A DNA stretch of 64,000 nt from Paraburkholderia heleia NBRC 101817 (GCF_000739775.1 NZ_BBJH01000003.1:1-64000), one strand, 5' to 3'. Positions 50,561 through 60,786 are shown, counted from the first letter of the stretch. A program made the numbers and translations. Notes: a model not told the origin generated them from the sequence alone.

Positions 50561-52096
50561 TTAGTTATCCGGAAGTTTAGAGGAAAGCGTTTTCACGCGG
50601 GACAAATCGGCGTGCGTTGCGCCTGTGAGACGCGTGCCGTAATCAGCATCGGCCTTATAGAAGTACGAGAGCATTGTGTACTTGTTCGCGTCGTTGGTCA
50701 CGTGATTGAGGTCGCCGGACAGCGCGGTCACGAGGTCCTGCTTGTCCTGCTCGGACAGGCTGCGGTAATACTCGCCCGCCTGGCGGAAATCGAGCGTCTT
50801 ATGGATCGCCATTTGCTGAGTCGTGCCGGACAGGGGCGTCTGGACATATTTGTAGCGCGGATCCTGTGGGATTTCGCCCATAGTAGACGGCTCATAGTTC
50901 ACCTCGCCCTTGCGGTCGCCGAAATTCATCATGCCGTCCTGGTTGTTGTTCACAACCTGCACGCGCGGCCGATTGATCGGCAAGCTATTGAAGTTCGGGC
51001 CGAGTCGGTACATCTGCGTGTCGGCATAGGCGAACATGCGGCCCTGCAGCATGCGGTCTTCAGACGGTTCGATGCCCGGCACCAGGCGCGAAGGCGCGAA
51101 CGCTGACTCCTCGGTGCTCTCGAAGTAGTTATCCGGAACGCGGTTGAGCGTGAGCGTACCGATCTTGCGTTCAGGCACGCTGTCCCAAACCTTCGTATCA
51201 TCGAGCGCGTCGTAGTCGAACTTGTTCAGATCCTGCGGATTCAGCACCTGGATATAGAGATCCCACTTCGGATCATCGCCTGCTCTCAATGCTTTGTAGA
51301 GATCGTCGGTCATGAGATTCCAGTCCGCGCCGATCGAGCCTGGGATATCCTGGGGACGAATGCCATGCACCCCTTGCTCACTCCTGAAGTGAAACTTCAC
51401 GTAATGAACCTGACCCTGCGCGTTGACGAACTTGAACGCATGTACGCCAAAACCGTCCATATGGCGGTACGAGTCGGGCATGCCTTCATCCGTGTAGAGA
51501 TGTGTGAGCATGTTGGTCGCTTCGGGCGTATGCGCGAAGAAGTCGAAGGCGAGATTGGCATCCTGGACACCTGTTACCGCGCTGGGTTTGTTCGCATGGA
51601 CAAAGTCGGGAAACTTGATCGCGTCGCGGATAAAGAAGATCGGCCAGTTGATGCCCACGATGTCCCAGTTGCCCTGGGTCGTGTAGAACTTGATCGCGAA
51701 GCCGCGCGGATCGCGCGCCTGCTCAGGCGAGCCGCGATAGCCCATCACCGTAGAAAAACGGACAAAAACCGGAGTTTTCGAGCCAGGCTTGAACACTTGC
51801 GCCATCGTCAGGTCACTGATATCGGCGGTGCTCACGAAGTCGCCAAAAGCGCCGGTGCCGCGCGCGTGCACGACGCGCTCGGGAATGCGTTCGCGATCGA
51901 AACGCTGCAATTTTTCGATCAGCTGGGAGTCTTGCAGTAACGTCGGACCTTCCGGGCCCGCAGTTTGTGAATTCTGGTTGTCGCCGACCGGCGAACCATT
52001 GTCGCGCGTCATATCCGCGGCGTAAGGAGTCGACATCATCGCGGCACAAGTTGCTGCTATGAGGCCCTTTGCCATTCGCTTCGCTTTTACTGACAT
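50561..52096 (-). CDS. katB: Periplasmic haem catalase KatB
   Basis: A 511-residue monofunctional catalase with a cleavable signal peptide (residues 1-27, ending STPYAA). It has catalytic His77 in ERVVHARGTGAFG, the distal Asn in GNWDIVGINWP and the proximal haem Tyr in RMFAYADTQMYRLG. Length and signal match KatB-type clade catalases. It removes hydrogen peroxide at the cell envelope. It is divergent from a heavy-metal-type response regulator with 341 bases between them; CusR-like boxes in that gap suggest co-control by metal stress. Confidence 0.92.
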   Translation of the reverse strand: MSVKAKRMAKGLIAATCAAMMSTPYAADMTRDNGSPVGDNQNSQTAGPEGPTLLQDSQLIEKLQRFDRERIPERVVHARGTGAFGDFVSTADISDLTMAQVFKPGSKTPVFVRFSTVMGYRGSPEQARDPRGFAIKFYTTQGNWDIVGINWPIFFIRDAIKFPDFVHANKPSAVTGVQDANLAFDFFAHTPEATNMLTHLYTDEGMPDSYRHMDGFGVHAFKFVNAQGQVHYVKFHFRSEQGVHGIRPQDIPGSIGADWNLMTDDLYKALRAGDDPKWDLYIQVLNPQDLNKFDYDALDDTKVWDSVPERKIGTLTLNRVPDNYFESTEESAFAPSRLVPGIEPSEDRMLQGRMFAYADTQMYRLGPNFNSLPINRPRVQVVNNNQDGMMNFGDRKGEVNYEPSTMGEIPQDPRYKYVQTPLSGTTQQMAIHKTLDFRQAGEYYRSLSEQDKQDLVTALSGDLNHVTNDANKYTMLSYFYKADADYGTRLTGATHADLSRVKTLSSKLPDN

Positions 52097-52227
52097 TTCG
52101 ATTTCTCTCCGGCTTGAAAGATTGACTACTCAGAACGCAGGTCGATTAGACGAAAGCTGCTAATTCGAGTCCAATTGAAAATGGAAATGACGTCGATAGT
52201 TGTGCTTGCATCGAATGTGAAATGCAC

Positions 52228-52261
52228 TCGAAAATGACATTGAAAATGACGAATTTGTAAT
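52228..52261. promoter_or_regulatory. CusR-box-like elements between katB and the response regulator
   Basis: Two overlapping parts: TCGAAAATGACAT (52228-52240), which recurs exactly at 54532-54544, and AAAATGACGAATTTGTAAT (52243-52261), close to the CusR consensus AAAATGACAA-N2-TTGTCATTTT. The 15 bases at 52246-52260 are identical to 23649-23663 before a DUF4148 gene. The rest of the 341-base gap (52097-52437) is AT-rich and holds no gene. Confidence 0.6.
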
Positions 52262-52437
52262 CCACGAGACAGATTGCAGTCGGAAAGAGAATTGCAGAAT
52301 GCGTTTGTTGCTGACTGTTCCTGGTACTACGTTTGTCGCCATTTTTTTGCGACCCAGGCGGTCGCGCCTGCAAGATCTCCGAGCGTCAATTATCATCAGA
52401 AGCCGTCACGCCGGATGTCGGAAATAGGGTTCTTATC

Positions 52438-53109
52438 ATGCGCATACTGATCGTCGAAGATGAGCCAAAGATGGCGTCCTACCTTCGCAAGGGCTTGCTG
52501 GAAGCCAGCTTTCGCGTCGACATTGCGCTCGAAGGCAAAGAAGGGCTATTTCTCGCCTTGCACGAGGACTACGATGCAATCGTGCTGGATGTCATGCTGC
52601 CCGAACTCGACGGTCTTGAAGTCCTCAAACGCTTGCGCGAGCAAAAGCGCACGCCAGTGTTATTGCTGACGGCGCGCGATGCCGTTGAAGACAAGGTTTT
52701 CGGACTTGAGTCGGGTGCCGATGACTATCTGTCAAAGCCATTCGCGTATGCGGAGTTTCTGGCCCGAATCCGGGCGTTGCTGAGAAGGCCCGCGCAGTCG
52801 GTCGGAACTGTCCTGACGATCGGCGATATGGAAGTTGATCTCGTCAAGCGGAGAGTTCGTCGCGGCAGTGCGCGCATCGAGTTGACGGCGCAGGAGTTCT
52901 CGCTCTTGAAACTCTTCGCGGAGCGCAAAGGCGAGGTGCTCACGCGCACTTTCGTCACTTCGCAAGTATGGGACATGAATTTCGACAGCGACACAAACGT
53001 TGTTGACGTCGCCATCAAACGCTTGCGCGCGAAGATCGACAATCCGTTCGGGAATAAACTGTTGCATACGGTGAGAGGCATGGGGTACGTAATGGAATGG
53101 CGATCATGA
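52438..53109 (+). CDS. Heavy-metal-type response regulator (OmpR family, IrlR/CusR-like)
   Basis: A 223-residue two-domain regulator. The receiver domain (1-115) has the acidic pair in VEDEP, the phospho-acceptor Asp51 in [11 protein letters not shown] and the Lys in SKPFAY. The OmpR winged helix (130-220) contains [20 protein letters not shown] (in part). The ATG at 52438 is the usual MRILIVEDE start. It belongs to the CusR/CopR/IrlR group by length and sequence feel. The histidine kinase gene overlaps its stop. Its own promoter region carries the CusR-like boxes, so autoregulation and control of katB are likely. Confidence 0.88.
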   Translation: MRILIVEDEPKMASYLRKGLLEASFRVDIALEGKEGLFLALHEDYDAIVLDVMLPELDGLEVLKRLREQKRTPVLLLTARDAVEDKVFGLESGADDYLSKPFAYAEFLARIRALLRRPAQSVGTVLTIGDMEVDLVKRRVRRGSARIELTAQEFSLLKLFAERKGEVLTRTFVTSQVWDMNFDSDTNVVDVAIKRLRAKIDNPFGNKLLHTVRGMGYVMEWRS

Positions 53110-54503
53110 GTGCCGAAACAAGGGCATATTCGCTGCTCCGGCGGCTAAGCTTCGCCTTCACTGCCGTCGCCATCGTTGTGCTTTCACTGGCAGGAGGGCT
53201 GCTTTACCACGCGCTGTCGCGTGATCTCAGGCAACGCGACGACAACGAGATTACGGTCAAGCTTCGCGAATTGCTCATCGAGGCGCACGAGTTCGGTTCG
53301 ACCTCAGAAGTGGCACATATGAGTGGTCTCTTTCGTGACGAAATGCTTTCGCACCCCGCCATCACATTCGCGATCCTGGATGGTCACGGCGGCGTACTGG
53401 CCGATTCCGGCCGCCCTTCGCAGCGCCTGACGTCGCCAGGACCCGGCGCACCCGGGCAAGGCGAGCCCTGGTCGTGCAGTCCGCCATCCATAGGTGCCGC
53501 GCGCTGCGTGTACGGCGACAGCGTGCTGCCTTCAGGCGAGACGATTCGCGTGCTGCTTGTGCACGGAGCCTCGGAAAGAAACGACTTGCTTGGACAGTAT
53601 CAAGGTGACGTTTGGGGCGTGCTGCAGGCGGGTTCCGTTTTAATGGGCCTACTAGGCTATCTGATAGCCAGGCGGGGATTGAGGCCGGTGAAGACAATAG
53701 GCCGTCGCATTTCGCGCATCGAGGCCCATAACCTTGGGGAGCGGCTCGACATAGGTGGCGGTCCCGTTGAACTGCGCGACATCGCGGTGCCGGTGAACCG
53801 CATGCTCGACAGGATCGAGCGTGCGTTTGCGCGTCTCTCGCAGTTCTCATCCGATCTCGCGCACGATATGCGAACGCCGCTCGCCAATATCATCAGCGCA
53901 TCGCAGGTTACCTTGTCGCGCGAAAGAACGATTGAGGAATACGAAACACTTATCGACTCCAATATCGAAGAATGCGAACGGCTCCAGCGCATGATCGAGA
54001 CGATGCTGTTCCTCGCGCGAGCCGAGCATGCGAAGGAACCGCTGAGACTCTCCGATCTCGACTGCGAAACCGAATTTGCGAGGCTCACCTCGTTTTTCGA
54101 GGGTGTTGCCGACAACAAGGGCGTCCGCTTCGTGGTGGAGGGCGCGCAAAGCGTGCGTGCCGATCCTACGATGTTTTTACGTGCGCTCAGCAATCTCGTA
54201 TCGAACGCGCTTAATTACGCCGAACCGGGATCCGAAGTGGCGCTACGCACTTATCGGTCCGGCGACAGCATTGCAGTGGCCGTGACGAACGTAGGACCTG
54301 GCATTGCACCGGAACATATTGGCAAGATATTCGATCGCTTTTATCGCATTAACGCCGCGCGCAAGGGCTCTGCAAAGAACATGGGTCTCGGGCTCGCAAT
54401 CGTGAAGTCAATCATGGAGCAGCATCGAGGGGCGGTCGATGTCGTAAGTCGCGGCGGAATTACAACATTTACGCTTCTTTTTCCTGTGCTATTGCACCAC
54501 TAA
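53106..54503 (+). CDS. Heavy-metal sensor histidine kinase (IrlS/CusS-like)
   Basis: About 465 residues. Membrane helix 1 is at about 15-38; a periplasmic sensor of some 130 residues with [16 protein letters not shown] follows; helix 2 lies near 175-195, then HAMP. The H-box is [15 protein letters not shown] with the phospho-accepting His253. The N-box is [11 protein letters not shown] and the G-box [10 protein letters not shown]. The start at 53106 makes an ATGA overlap with the response regulator stop; an ATG three codons earlier is possible. His and Met in the periplasmic part could bind metal. Same layout as heavy-metal sensor kinases. Confidence 0.87.
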   Translation: MSAETRAYSLLRRLSFAFTAVAIVVLSLAGGLLYHALSRDLRQRDDNEITVKLRELLIEAHEFGSTSEVAHMSGLFRDEMLSHPAITFAILDGHGGVLADSGRPSQRLTSPGPGAPGQGEPWSCSPPSIGAARCVYGDSVLPSGETIRVLLVHGASERNDLLGQYQGDVWGVLQAGSVLMGLLGYLIARRGLRPVKTIGRRISRIEAHNLGERLDIGGGPVELRDIAVPVNRMLDRIERAFARLSQFSSDLAHDMRTPLANIISASQVTLSRERTIEEYETLIDSNIEECERLQRMIETMLFLARAEHAKEPLRLSDLDCETEFARLTSFFEGVADNKGVRFVVEGAQSVRADPTMFLRALSNLVSNALNYAEPGSEVALRTYRSGDSIAVAVTNVGPGIAPEHIGKIFDRFYRINAARKGSAKNMGLGLAIVKSIMEQHRGAVDVVSRGGITTFTLLFPVLLHH

Positions 54504-54531
54504 AGCTATTGGAGCAATAGGCAGCCGCATG

Positions 54532-54550
54532 TCGAAAATGACATGTGACA
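54532..54550 (+). promoter_or_regulatory. CusR-like half sites before the RND adaptor gene
   Basis: TCGAAAATGACAT repeats the 13-mer of 52228-52240 exactly. It is followed at once by a second TGACA (54546-54550), so two TGACA units are spaced 7 bases start to start. It lies about 120 bases before the GTG start of the adaptor gene, a fitting place for the response regulator encoded just upstream. Confidence 0.55.
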
Positions 54551-54662
54551 GCCATCTCACAATCAGTCGCAGCTTTGCAAAATAGCCCCCGGACGATCAG
54601 GGAAACGGGGCGTTCGGCTCCGCGAGATCGTCGACGTCCAATCGTCCATCGGGGGCTTTCTC

Positions 54663-55934
54663 GTGAACACCGTTTACCGCACACGTCTTCAACTATCGCT
54701 CGGAGGCATCGCCGTCGTCGCGCTTGTCGGCGGTTTCCTCGCACTGCATGCGCGACCTTCGCCGGCAACCGTACAATCCACTCTTGCGGCTTCGGCAGCC
54801 GGTCAAACGCCTGTGTCCCCCACGAGCATCGATATGTCCGCGCAGGCGCTCGCAAACGTCCAGTTGCACTATGCGAAGGCCGAACTTCGGCCTGCGATGC
54901 ATACGATCGCTGCAACTGGCGTGGTGGCATTCAACGCGAAGCGGCTTGCTCAACTGGGGTCGCCTTCAAAGGGCCGGGTCATCTCGATCGACGTTACCAC
55001 TGGCGATCGCGTGCGCGCAGGTCAACGCCTCGCCACGCTCGACGACTTCGATCTCGGCGACGTGCGCAACCAGGTCGCGACTGCTTCCGCTGCTATGTCC
55101 GACGCGCGAACGAGCGCCGAGGCAGCGAATGCGGCTTTACAGCGCGGCGCAGAATTGCTCGCGACGGGGGGCATCGCGCAAAGCGAACTCGACCGCCGCC
55201 GCGTGGCTGCGGCCGATGCGCAGGCGGCGCTCGATGCGCGGCGAGCCGACTTGCAAAAGTGGCTCGGCATGCGGGATCGGTTGATGCCCATTGGCCTAAC
55301 GGGCCAGCACGGCCGCGATGTTGCGCCGCTCGCCCGCTTGAGTCCGCACGATACCCTCGGCGCGCTTGTCGCGCCGTTCGACGGCGTCGTCAACAGCGTT
55401 AATGCAGCCGAAGGCGACATGGTGGAGGTATCGACGCCTGTCGTGACGATCGCTGATCTGTCGACGATGTGGGTGCAGGCGAACGTCCCGGAGCGCGACG
55501 CTTCCGAGGTGCGTCCCGGACAAGCCGCGGCCGTACGCATCGACGCATATCCGGGGCGCGTGTTCACCGCCCGCGTCATCGATGTGGCCACGCAGGCCGA
55601 CCCGAATACGGGCACCGTCGCGGTCCGATGTGAGGTGCCGAACAGCGACGGCGCACTGCGCGCAAACCTGTTCGCGAGTGTCGATATCGATGTGCCGCTC
55701 GGCCGCGAGGCAGTGCTCGTGCCCGACTCTGCGCTCCAGGACGTAAACGGGCAGACGGCGGTGTTTACGCCATCGGGAAACGGCCGCTTCGCCTGGCATG
55801 CTGTTCATACCGGCTATGCCTCGCAAGGTATGACCGAGATAGTGAGCGGCCTGTCCGCCGGTGCGCCCGTCGTTGCCGAAGGCAGCTACTGGCTTAAGGC
55901 CGCTGTCATGACAAGCGCCATACCCAACGAATAG
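54663..55934 (+). CDS. Heavy-metal RND efflux periplasmic adaptor (CzcB/CusB-like)
   Basis: A 423-residue adaptor with an N-terminal membrane anchor or signal (residues about 8-30), lipoyl halves, an Ala-rich coiled-coil hairpin (about 125-205), then LVAPFDGVVNSVNAAEGDMVEV (in part) and beta-barrel domains. The start codon is GTG at 54663. It has no long His- or Met-rich N-terminal metal site like CusB. It is the first gene of an adaptor-permease-OMF operon, separated by 159 bases from the sensor kinase and preceded by CusR-like half sites. Confidence 0.87.
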   Translation: MNTVYRTRLQLSLGGIAVVALVGGFLALHARPSPATVQSTLAASAAGQTPVSPTSIDMSAQALANVQLHYAKAELRPAMHTIAATGVVAFNAKRLAQLGSPSKGRVISIDVTTGDRVRAGQRLATLDDFDLGDVRNQVATASAAMSDARTSAEAANAALQRGAELLATGGIAQSELDRRRVAAADAQAALDARRADLQKWLGMRDRLMPIGLTGQHGRDVAPLARLSPHDTLGALVAPFDGVVNSVNAAEGDMVEVSTPVVTIADLSTMWVQANVPERDASEVRPGQAAAVRIDAYPGRVFTARVIDVATQADPNTGTVAVRCEVPNSDGALRANLFASVDIDVPLGREAVLVPDSALQDVNGQTAVFTPSGNGRFAWHAVHTGYASQGMTEIVSGLSAGAPVVAEGSYWLKAAVMTSAIPNE

Positions 55935-55950
55935 GCTCAGGAGCGCCGAC

Positions 55951-58900
55951 ATGATCATCAAGCTCATAGAGACGGCTCTGCGAAACCGCGCCGTCGTGTT
56001 GATACTCGTCGTTGTGCTGATCATCACCGGGCTCTTCAGCATGCAGCGTCTGCCTTTCGACGCCGAGCCGGACATCTCGCCGAATCAGGTGCTGGTCACG
56101 ACGCAGGCGCCGGGCCTCGCGCCCGTCGACGTCGAGCGGTCGATCACGGCGCCCGTCGAACTGGCGCTGCAAGGTTTGACGGGCATGCAGAATCTGCGTT
56201 CTATCTCCCGCTATGGCCTCTCGGTCATTTACGTCCGCTTTGCCGATGGCACGAATATCTATCTAGACCGCAATCTCGTTTCCGAGCGGCTGCAGACAGT
56301 GCAACTTCCCCCCGGCACGAGTGCGCCGCAGTTGGGCCCGCTTTCGGACGGTCTGAGCGAGATCTACCAGTTCCAGGTGCGCGGGCACGGGCAGTCGCAG
56401 ATGGCCTTGCGCACGCTGCTGGACTGGCAGATCGCACCGAAGCTGCGTCAGGTGCCGGGCGTGGTCGACGTGAACGTGAACGGCGGATTGCTCAAGACCT
56501 ATGAAGTGCAAGTGGACGACGACGCGCTCACTCACTACGGTCTCTCGGTGAGCGACATCTTCAATGCCGTTCAGATGAACAATGGCGCCACGGGTGGCGC
56601 GACGATCGAGCATAACGGCGGTGCGTCGATCATCCGTGGCGAAGGGCTGCTGCGCAATACGACCGATATCGGCGATATCGTGCTGCGCACGGGGCAGGGC
56701 GGTGCACCGCTCTTGGTGCGTGATGTTGCCCGCGTAGCCGAGGCGCCCATGCCGCGGCTCGGCGCGGTGACGCGCGACGGCAAAGGCGAAGCCGTGGTCG
56801 GCGTCGTGCTGATGGGCCTCGGGCAAAACACGCGCGTGGTCGCAAAGCGTGTGGAACAAGCGATCAGGCAGATCAATTCCACGCTGCCGTCCGGTGTGGA
56901 AATCGCGCCGTACTACAACCGTGCCGACCTGATGAACCGCGTGTTGCACACCGTGGCCCACAACATGGTGGAAGGCGCCGTGCTCGTGATCGCCGTGCTG
57001 CTGTTGCTACTCGGCAATTTTCGGGCTGGCATCATTGTCGCGGCGGCGATTCCGCTTTCGATGCTGGCGGCCGTTATTGCCATGTATGGCGCGGGGATGT
57101 CGGGCAATCTCATGAGTCTTGGAGCGATCGACTTCGGCTTGCTCGTCGATGGCGCCGTCGTGATGATCGAAAATGTCGTTCGGCGCCGCGCTGCGGCACC
57201 TGCACAGTCAATGTTGCCGCTTGTGCGCGATGCGGCAAGAGAAGTGGCCCGGCCAATCACGTTCGCTATCCTGATCATTGCCGCAGTGTATCTGCCGATA
57301 CTCAGCCTGCAAGGCGTCGAAGGGAAAATGTTTCGGCCAATGGCAATGACCGTGATCTTCGCGCTGGTTGCCTCGCTTGTCCTCACGCTGACGGTGATGC
57401 CGGTCCTCTCGACGCTGCTGTTGCGCGGAACGATCGCTGGGCACGAGAGCCGCATCGTGCAGTGGATCAGGCGCCGCTATGAACCGATCCTCGCGCGCAC
57501 CACGCGGCAACCCGCAACGACGATGGGGCTCGCCGTCATGCTGTTCGTCGTGGCCGCTTTCATCGGCATGCGCCTGGGAGCGGAGTTCCTGCCGCGTCTC
57601 GAAGAAGGAGCGCTGACCGTCACGACGACCAGGCTGCCCGGGATTTCCGTTGCGTCCGCGGTTCAATCGCAGACCATGGTCGAGCGCACGCTGCTGCACT
57701 TTCCAGAAGTGCAGTCGGCTGTCACCCTGGGTGGCAGTTCGGAGATTCCGACCGATCCGATGGGGGTGGAGCAGAGTGATACCTTCATCATGCTCAAGCC
57801 GCGCGCAGAGTGGAAGACCGCGGCAACGCAGGATGGACTCGTCGAGCAGTACTCGGCCGCGCTCGAGCGAGCTGTACCCGGCTTGACGCTCGACTGGGCG
57901 CAACCGGTCCAGATGCGCATGGATGACATGCTCGCCGGCGTGCAGGCCGACGTCGCTGTCGTAATCCACGGCAATGACTTGCAGACCCTGCACGACACGG
58001 CCGGGCGCGTCGCAGCGGTCATCTCGCGCGTACCTGGCGCCGCCGATGTCGAAGCGGAGCAAACGATCGGTCAACCCTACCTGCGGGTTATCGTCGATCG
58101 CGACGCGGTGTCCCGATACGGGCTCAACGCAAGCCAGGTGCTCGATCTCGTGCAGTCGCTGGGCGGGCGCACGGTGGGCACAATCGTCGACGGCGACGGG
58201 CGGTTTGATATCCGGGTGCGCATGCGTTCGGACGATCGTGACGACATTGCCCGGATCGGGGCGCTGCGCGTGAGCGACGGCGCGGGCCGCGCGGTGCCGC
58301 TCGCGCAGGTCGCCGACATCCGCATGGAACCCGGCCCCTCGACGATCGAGCGCCAGCAGGGCCGGCGCGTGATTCTCGTGCAGGCCAATGTGCGCGGGCG
58401 CGATCTGGCGAGTTTCGTCGCCGCGGCGCGGCACGCCGTGCAGACACAGGTCAAGCTGGCGCCTGGCTACACGGTTACGTGGGGCGGCAGTTTCAAGAAT
58501 CTGCAGGATGCCATGGCGCGTCTTTATATCGTCGTGCCGATCACGCTCGCGGTGATCTTCACATTGCTCTATCTCATGTTCGGCAGCGCAAGTCTTGCGG
58601 CGCTCATCTTCTGTAACGTGCCGTTCGCCGCGATTGGCGGCATCTTCGCGCTCTGGATACGGGGGCTGCCGTTCAGCATTTCCGCGGCGGTCGGCTTTAT
58701 TGCGCTATGCGGCATCGCTGTGCTCAATGGGGTCGTGCTCGTGAGCTATATCGTCGAGAAGCGAGCCAGCGGGCTTTGTGCCATCGAGGCAGCAAGACAG
58801 GCGGCATCCAGCCGGCTGCGGCCCGTGCTGATGACGGCGACGGTGGCGAGCCTCGGCTTTTTGCCCATGGCCTTTTCGACGAGTTCCGGCGCCGAGGTGC

Positions 58901-59055
58901 AACGTCCGCTCGCAACGGTCGTGATCGGCGGACTGGTTTCTGCAACGCTGTTGACCCTTTTGGTTCTGCCTTCGGTGTATCCGTGGTTCGATCGCCGCAA
59001 GCGCGCGGCGCACGGCGAGCAGCCGCGCGAGACTGAAGCGGAATTCGCAAGTTAA
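55951..59055 (+). CDS. Heavy-metal efflux RND permease (CzcA/HME family)
   Basis: A 1034-residue HME-type pump. Helix 4 reads GAIDFGLLVDGAVVMIEN with Asp394 and Asp400. This D-F-G...D-G-A pattern is that of the divalent-cation exporters (CzcA, CnrA group), not the VGAMVDAA pattern of the copper/silver pump CusA. Two large periplasmic loops, 12 membrane helices and the N-terminal MIIKLIETALRNR opening are typical. AGGAG precedes the ATG; the adaptor stop is 16 bases away. Zn, Cd, Co or Ni are the candidate ions; copper is less likely on this motif. Confidence 0.88.
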   Translation: MIIKLIETALRNRAVVLILVVVLIITGLFSMQRLPFDAEPDISPNQVLVTTQAPGLAPVDVERSITAPVELALQGLTGMQNLRSISRYGLSVIYVRFADGTNIYLDRNLVSERLQTVQLPPGTSAPQLGPLSDGLSEIYQFQVRGHGQSQMALRTLLDWQIAPKLRQVPGVVDVNVNGGLLKTYEVQVDDDALTHYGLSVSDIFNAVQMNNGATGGATIEHNGGASIIRGEGLLRNTTDIGDIVLRTGQGGAPLLVRDVARVAEAPMPRLGAVTRDGKGEAVVGVVLMGLGQNTRVVAKRVEQAIRQINSTLPSGVEIAPYYNRADLMNRVLHTVAHNMVEGAVLVIAVLLLLLGNFRAGIIVAAAIPLSMLAAVIAMYGAGMSGNLMSLGAIDFGLLVDGAVVMIENVVRRRAAAPAQSMLPLVRDAAREVARPITFAILIIAAVYLPILSLQGVEGKMFRPMAMTVIFALVASLVLTLTVMPVLSTLLLRGTIAGHESRIVQWIRRRYEPILARTTRQPATTMGLAVMLFVVAAFIGMRLGAEFLPRLEEGALTVTTTRLPGISVASAVQSQTMVERTLLHFPEVQSAVTLGGSSEIPTDPMGVEQSDTFIMLKPRAEWKTAATQDGLVEQYSAALERAVPGLTLDWAQPVQMRMDDMLAGVQADVAVVIHGNDLQTLHDTAGRVAAVISRVPGAADVEAEQTIGQPYLRVIVDRDAVSRYGLNASQVLDLVQSLGGRTVGTIVDGDGRFDIRVRMRSDDRDDIARIGALRVSDGAGRAVPLAQVADIRMEPGPSTIERQQGRRVILVQANVRGRDLASFVAAARHAVQTQVKLAPGYTVTWGGSFKNLQDAMARLYIVVPITLAVIFTLLYLMFGSASLAALIFCNVPFAAIGGIFALWIRGLPFSISAAVGFIALCGIAVLNGVVLVSYIVEKRASGLCAIEAARQAASSRLRPVLMTATVASLGFLPMAFSTSSGAEVQRPLATVVIGGLVSATLLTLLVLPSVYPWFDRRKRAAHGEQPRETEAEFAS

Positions 59056-59070
59056 AAAGCCGGTGCCAAT

Positions 59071-60567
59071 GTGATCAATTTCAAACGTTCTTCCGCATAC
59101 CTGGTGCCGTTGCTGCTCGTGGGCTGCGCGGTTGGCCCCGACTTTCATCAGCCTGCTCTCCAAAGCGGCGCCGGCTACATGCAAACGGCGCTGCCGCAGA
59201 AAACGGCAAGCGCTCCCGGTGCACTTGGAAGCGCGCAGCAATTGAACGTAGGCGAGGATATTCCGGGCCAGTGGTGGACGCTCTTTCAATCTGTTCAACT
59301 CAATGAACTGATCGACCACGCGTTCAAGGAGAGCCCCGACATTGCAGCCGCGCAGGCGGCACTCGCGGTCGCCCGCGAAAACATGCTTGCGCAGAGGGGT
59401 TCGTTATTCCCGAGCATTGGCGCCGACGCATCGGGCAGCCGCAATGCCACGCCGACAGGCAGCCTCGCGCCGGTCGCCGCGAACAATCAGCGCATCTACT
59501 CGCTCTATACTGGCGAGCTAACCGTGTCTTATTCGCTCGATGCGTTCGGGTTGAATCGACGCATGATCGAATCGGCATCGGCGCAAGCAGACAATCAGCG
59601 CTTTGAGTTCGAAGCCGCCAGACTTACGTTGAGCAGCAATGTCGTGCTGTCTGCGGTCAACGTGGCCTCATTGCGCGCCCAGATCGACGCGCAGGAGGAA
59701 ACGATCAGGGCAAACACCACGCTTGGAGATATTCTCGAGCGTGAACGCGAGTTGGGCGAGGCCTCCGAGGCGGACTGGCTGCAGCAGCAAGCAGCGCTGG
59801 CCGCCGCGCGGGCTGCGCTGCCCCCCCTGCAAAAGCAGTTGGCGCTGCAACACGATGCGTTGAGCGCGCTGGTGGGCGGGTTCCCGAATGAACCGCTCGC
59901 CGACGACTTCGACCTTTCCTCGTTGCATTTGCCCGAAGACCTTCCCGTGAGCTTGCCCGCAAGCCTCGTCGAGCAACGGCCCGACGTGCTGGCGGCGGCC
60001 GCTGCGTTGCACGTAGCCAGTGCGCAGGTTGGCGTGGCGATCGCCAATCGGCTCCCGCAGATCTCTTTGACCGCCGCATTGGGTACGTCGCCCAGCGCGA
60101 TCGCCAACGCATTCACGCCATATAACCAGTTCTTCAATGTGGTGGGCAAGGTTGCCCAGCCGCTTTTTCAGGGCGGCGCGCTGCTGCATCGACAGCGGGC
60201 AGCCGAAGCCTCACTCCAGCAGGCATCGGCGCAATACCGTTCGACGGTCATCAACGCATTCCAGAACGTTGCCGACGTACTCCACAGCGTACAGGCAGAC
60301 GCACAGACGCTGCAGGCGGCCACAGCCGCCGAGTCGGCCGCTTCGCACAGTCTCGCGATCGCCCAGGAAGAGCAGCGTGCGGGCGAGGCGGCTTACCTCT
60401 CGGTGCTCGCCGCCGAGCAAACGTGGGAGGCGGCGCGAATTGCCTCGATCCATGCCCGTGCGGCGCGCCTGGCCGACACTGTGGCGTTGTTTCAGGCGGC
60501 GGGCGGCGGCTGGTGGAATCGCGCGGATCCTATGGTTGCCGCAGACGTGTCCGGCCATCGCAAATGA
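59071..60567 (+). CDS. Heavy-metal efflux outer-membrane factor (NodT/CusC-like)
   Basis: A 498-residue outer-membrane efflux lipoprotein. A GTG start 15 bases after the permease stop, a signal ending at a lipobox (LLLVGCAVGPDF) and two OEP repeats follow, with EQRPDVLAAAAALHVASAQV (in part) and PLFQGGALLHRQRAAEA typical of the NodT subfamily. It completes the tripartite metal pump. Near the C-terminus GGGWW matches relatives. Confidence 0.88.
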   Translation: MINFKRSSAYLVPLLLVGCAVGPDFHQPALQSGAGYMQTALPQKTASAPGALGSAQQLNVGEDIPGQWWTLFQSVQLNELIDHAFKESPDIAAAQAALAVARENMLAQRGSLFPSIGADASGSRNATPTGSLAPVAANNQRIYSLYTGELTVSYSLDAFGLNRRMIESASAQADNQRFEFEAARLTLSSNVVLSAVNVASLRAQIDAQEETIRANTTLGDILERERELGEASEADWLQQQAALAAARAALPPLQKQLALQHDALSALVGGFPNEPLADDFDLSSLHLPEDLPVSLPASLVEQRPDVLAAAAALHVASAQVGVAIANRLPQISLTAALGTSPSAIANAFTPYNQFFNVVGKVAQPLFQGGALLHRQRAAEASLQQASAQYRSTVINAFQNVADVLHSVQADAQTLQAATAAESAASHSLAIAQEEQRAGEAAYLSVLAAEQTWEAARIASIHARAARLADTVALFQAAGGGWWNRADPMVAADVSGHRK

Positions 60568-60594
60568 CTTCTTCTGCCAGTAACAACCACTGCC

Positions 60595-60786
60595 ATGAAA
60601 CGACTCTTGCTCGCCCTGATGCTTTCAACCTCACTGAGTGCGTGCGCGAGCGAAGCGCAAGCGCTGAGTGCCCGCTCACACGAACATTCGTCGACGGGAG
60701 TTCTGGTCGATTACGCGGGAAAGCCCTGCAGGAATCAGAACTTCCATGTCAAGGCGCCGGTCTGCCTTTTCCCTCACTACGAGTGA
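60595..60786 (+). CDS. Small secreted, probable lipoprotein peptide downstream of the metal pump
   Basis: A 63-residue protein. The N-terminus is a signal with a lipobox-like LSACAS (Cys17 would be the lipidated residue). The mature part of about 45 residues carries HEHSS, a Cys pair (PCRNQ and PVCLF) and two further His (FHVK, FPHYE), which could bind a metal. It starts 28 bases after the outer-membrane factor stop, so it is likely the last gene of the efflux operon. I recognise no family. Coding status rests on the signal, the spacing and the residue content. Confidence 0.6.
   Translation: MKRLLLALMLSTSLSACASEAQALSARSHEHSSTGVLVDYAGKPCRNQNFHVKAPVCLFPHYE

Noticed and set aside
57208..58434. 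408-codon minus-strand frame inside the metal permease gene
   Set aside because: Shadow frame; the permease frame has full-length homology.
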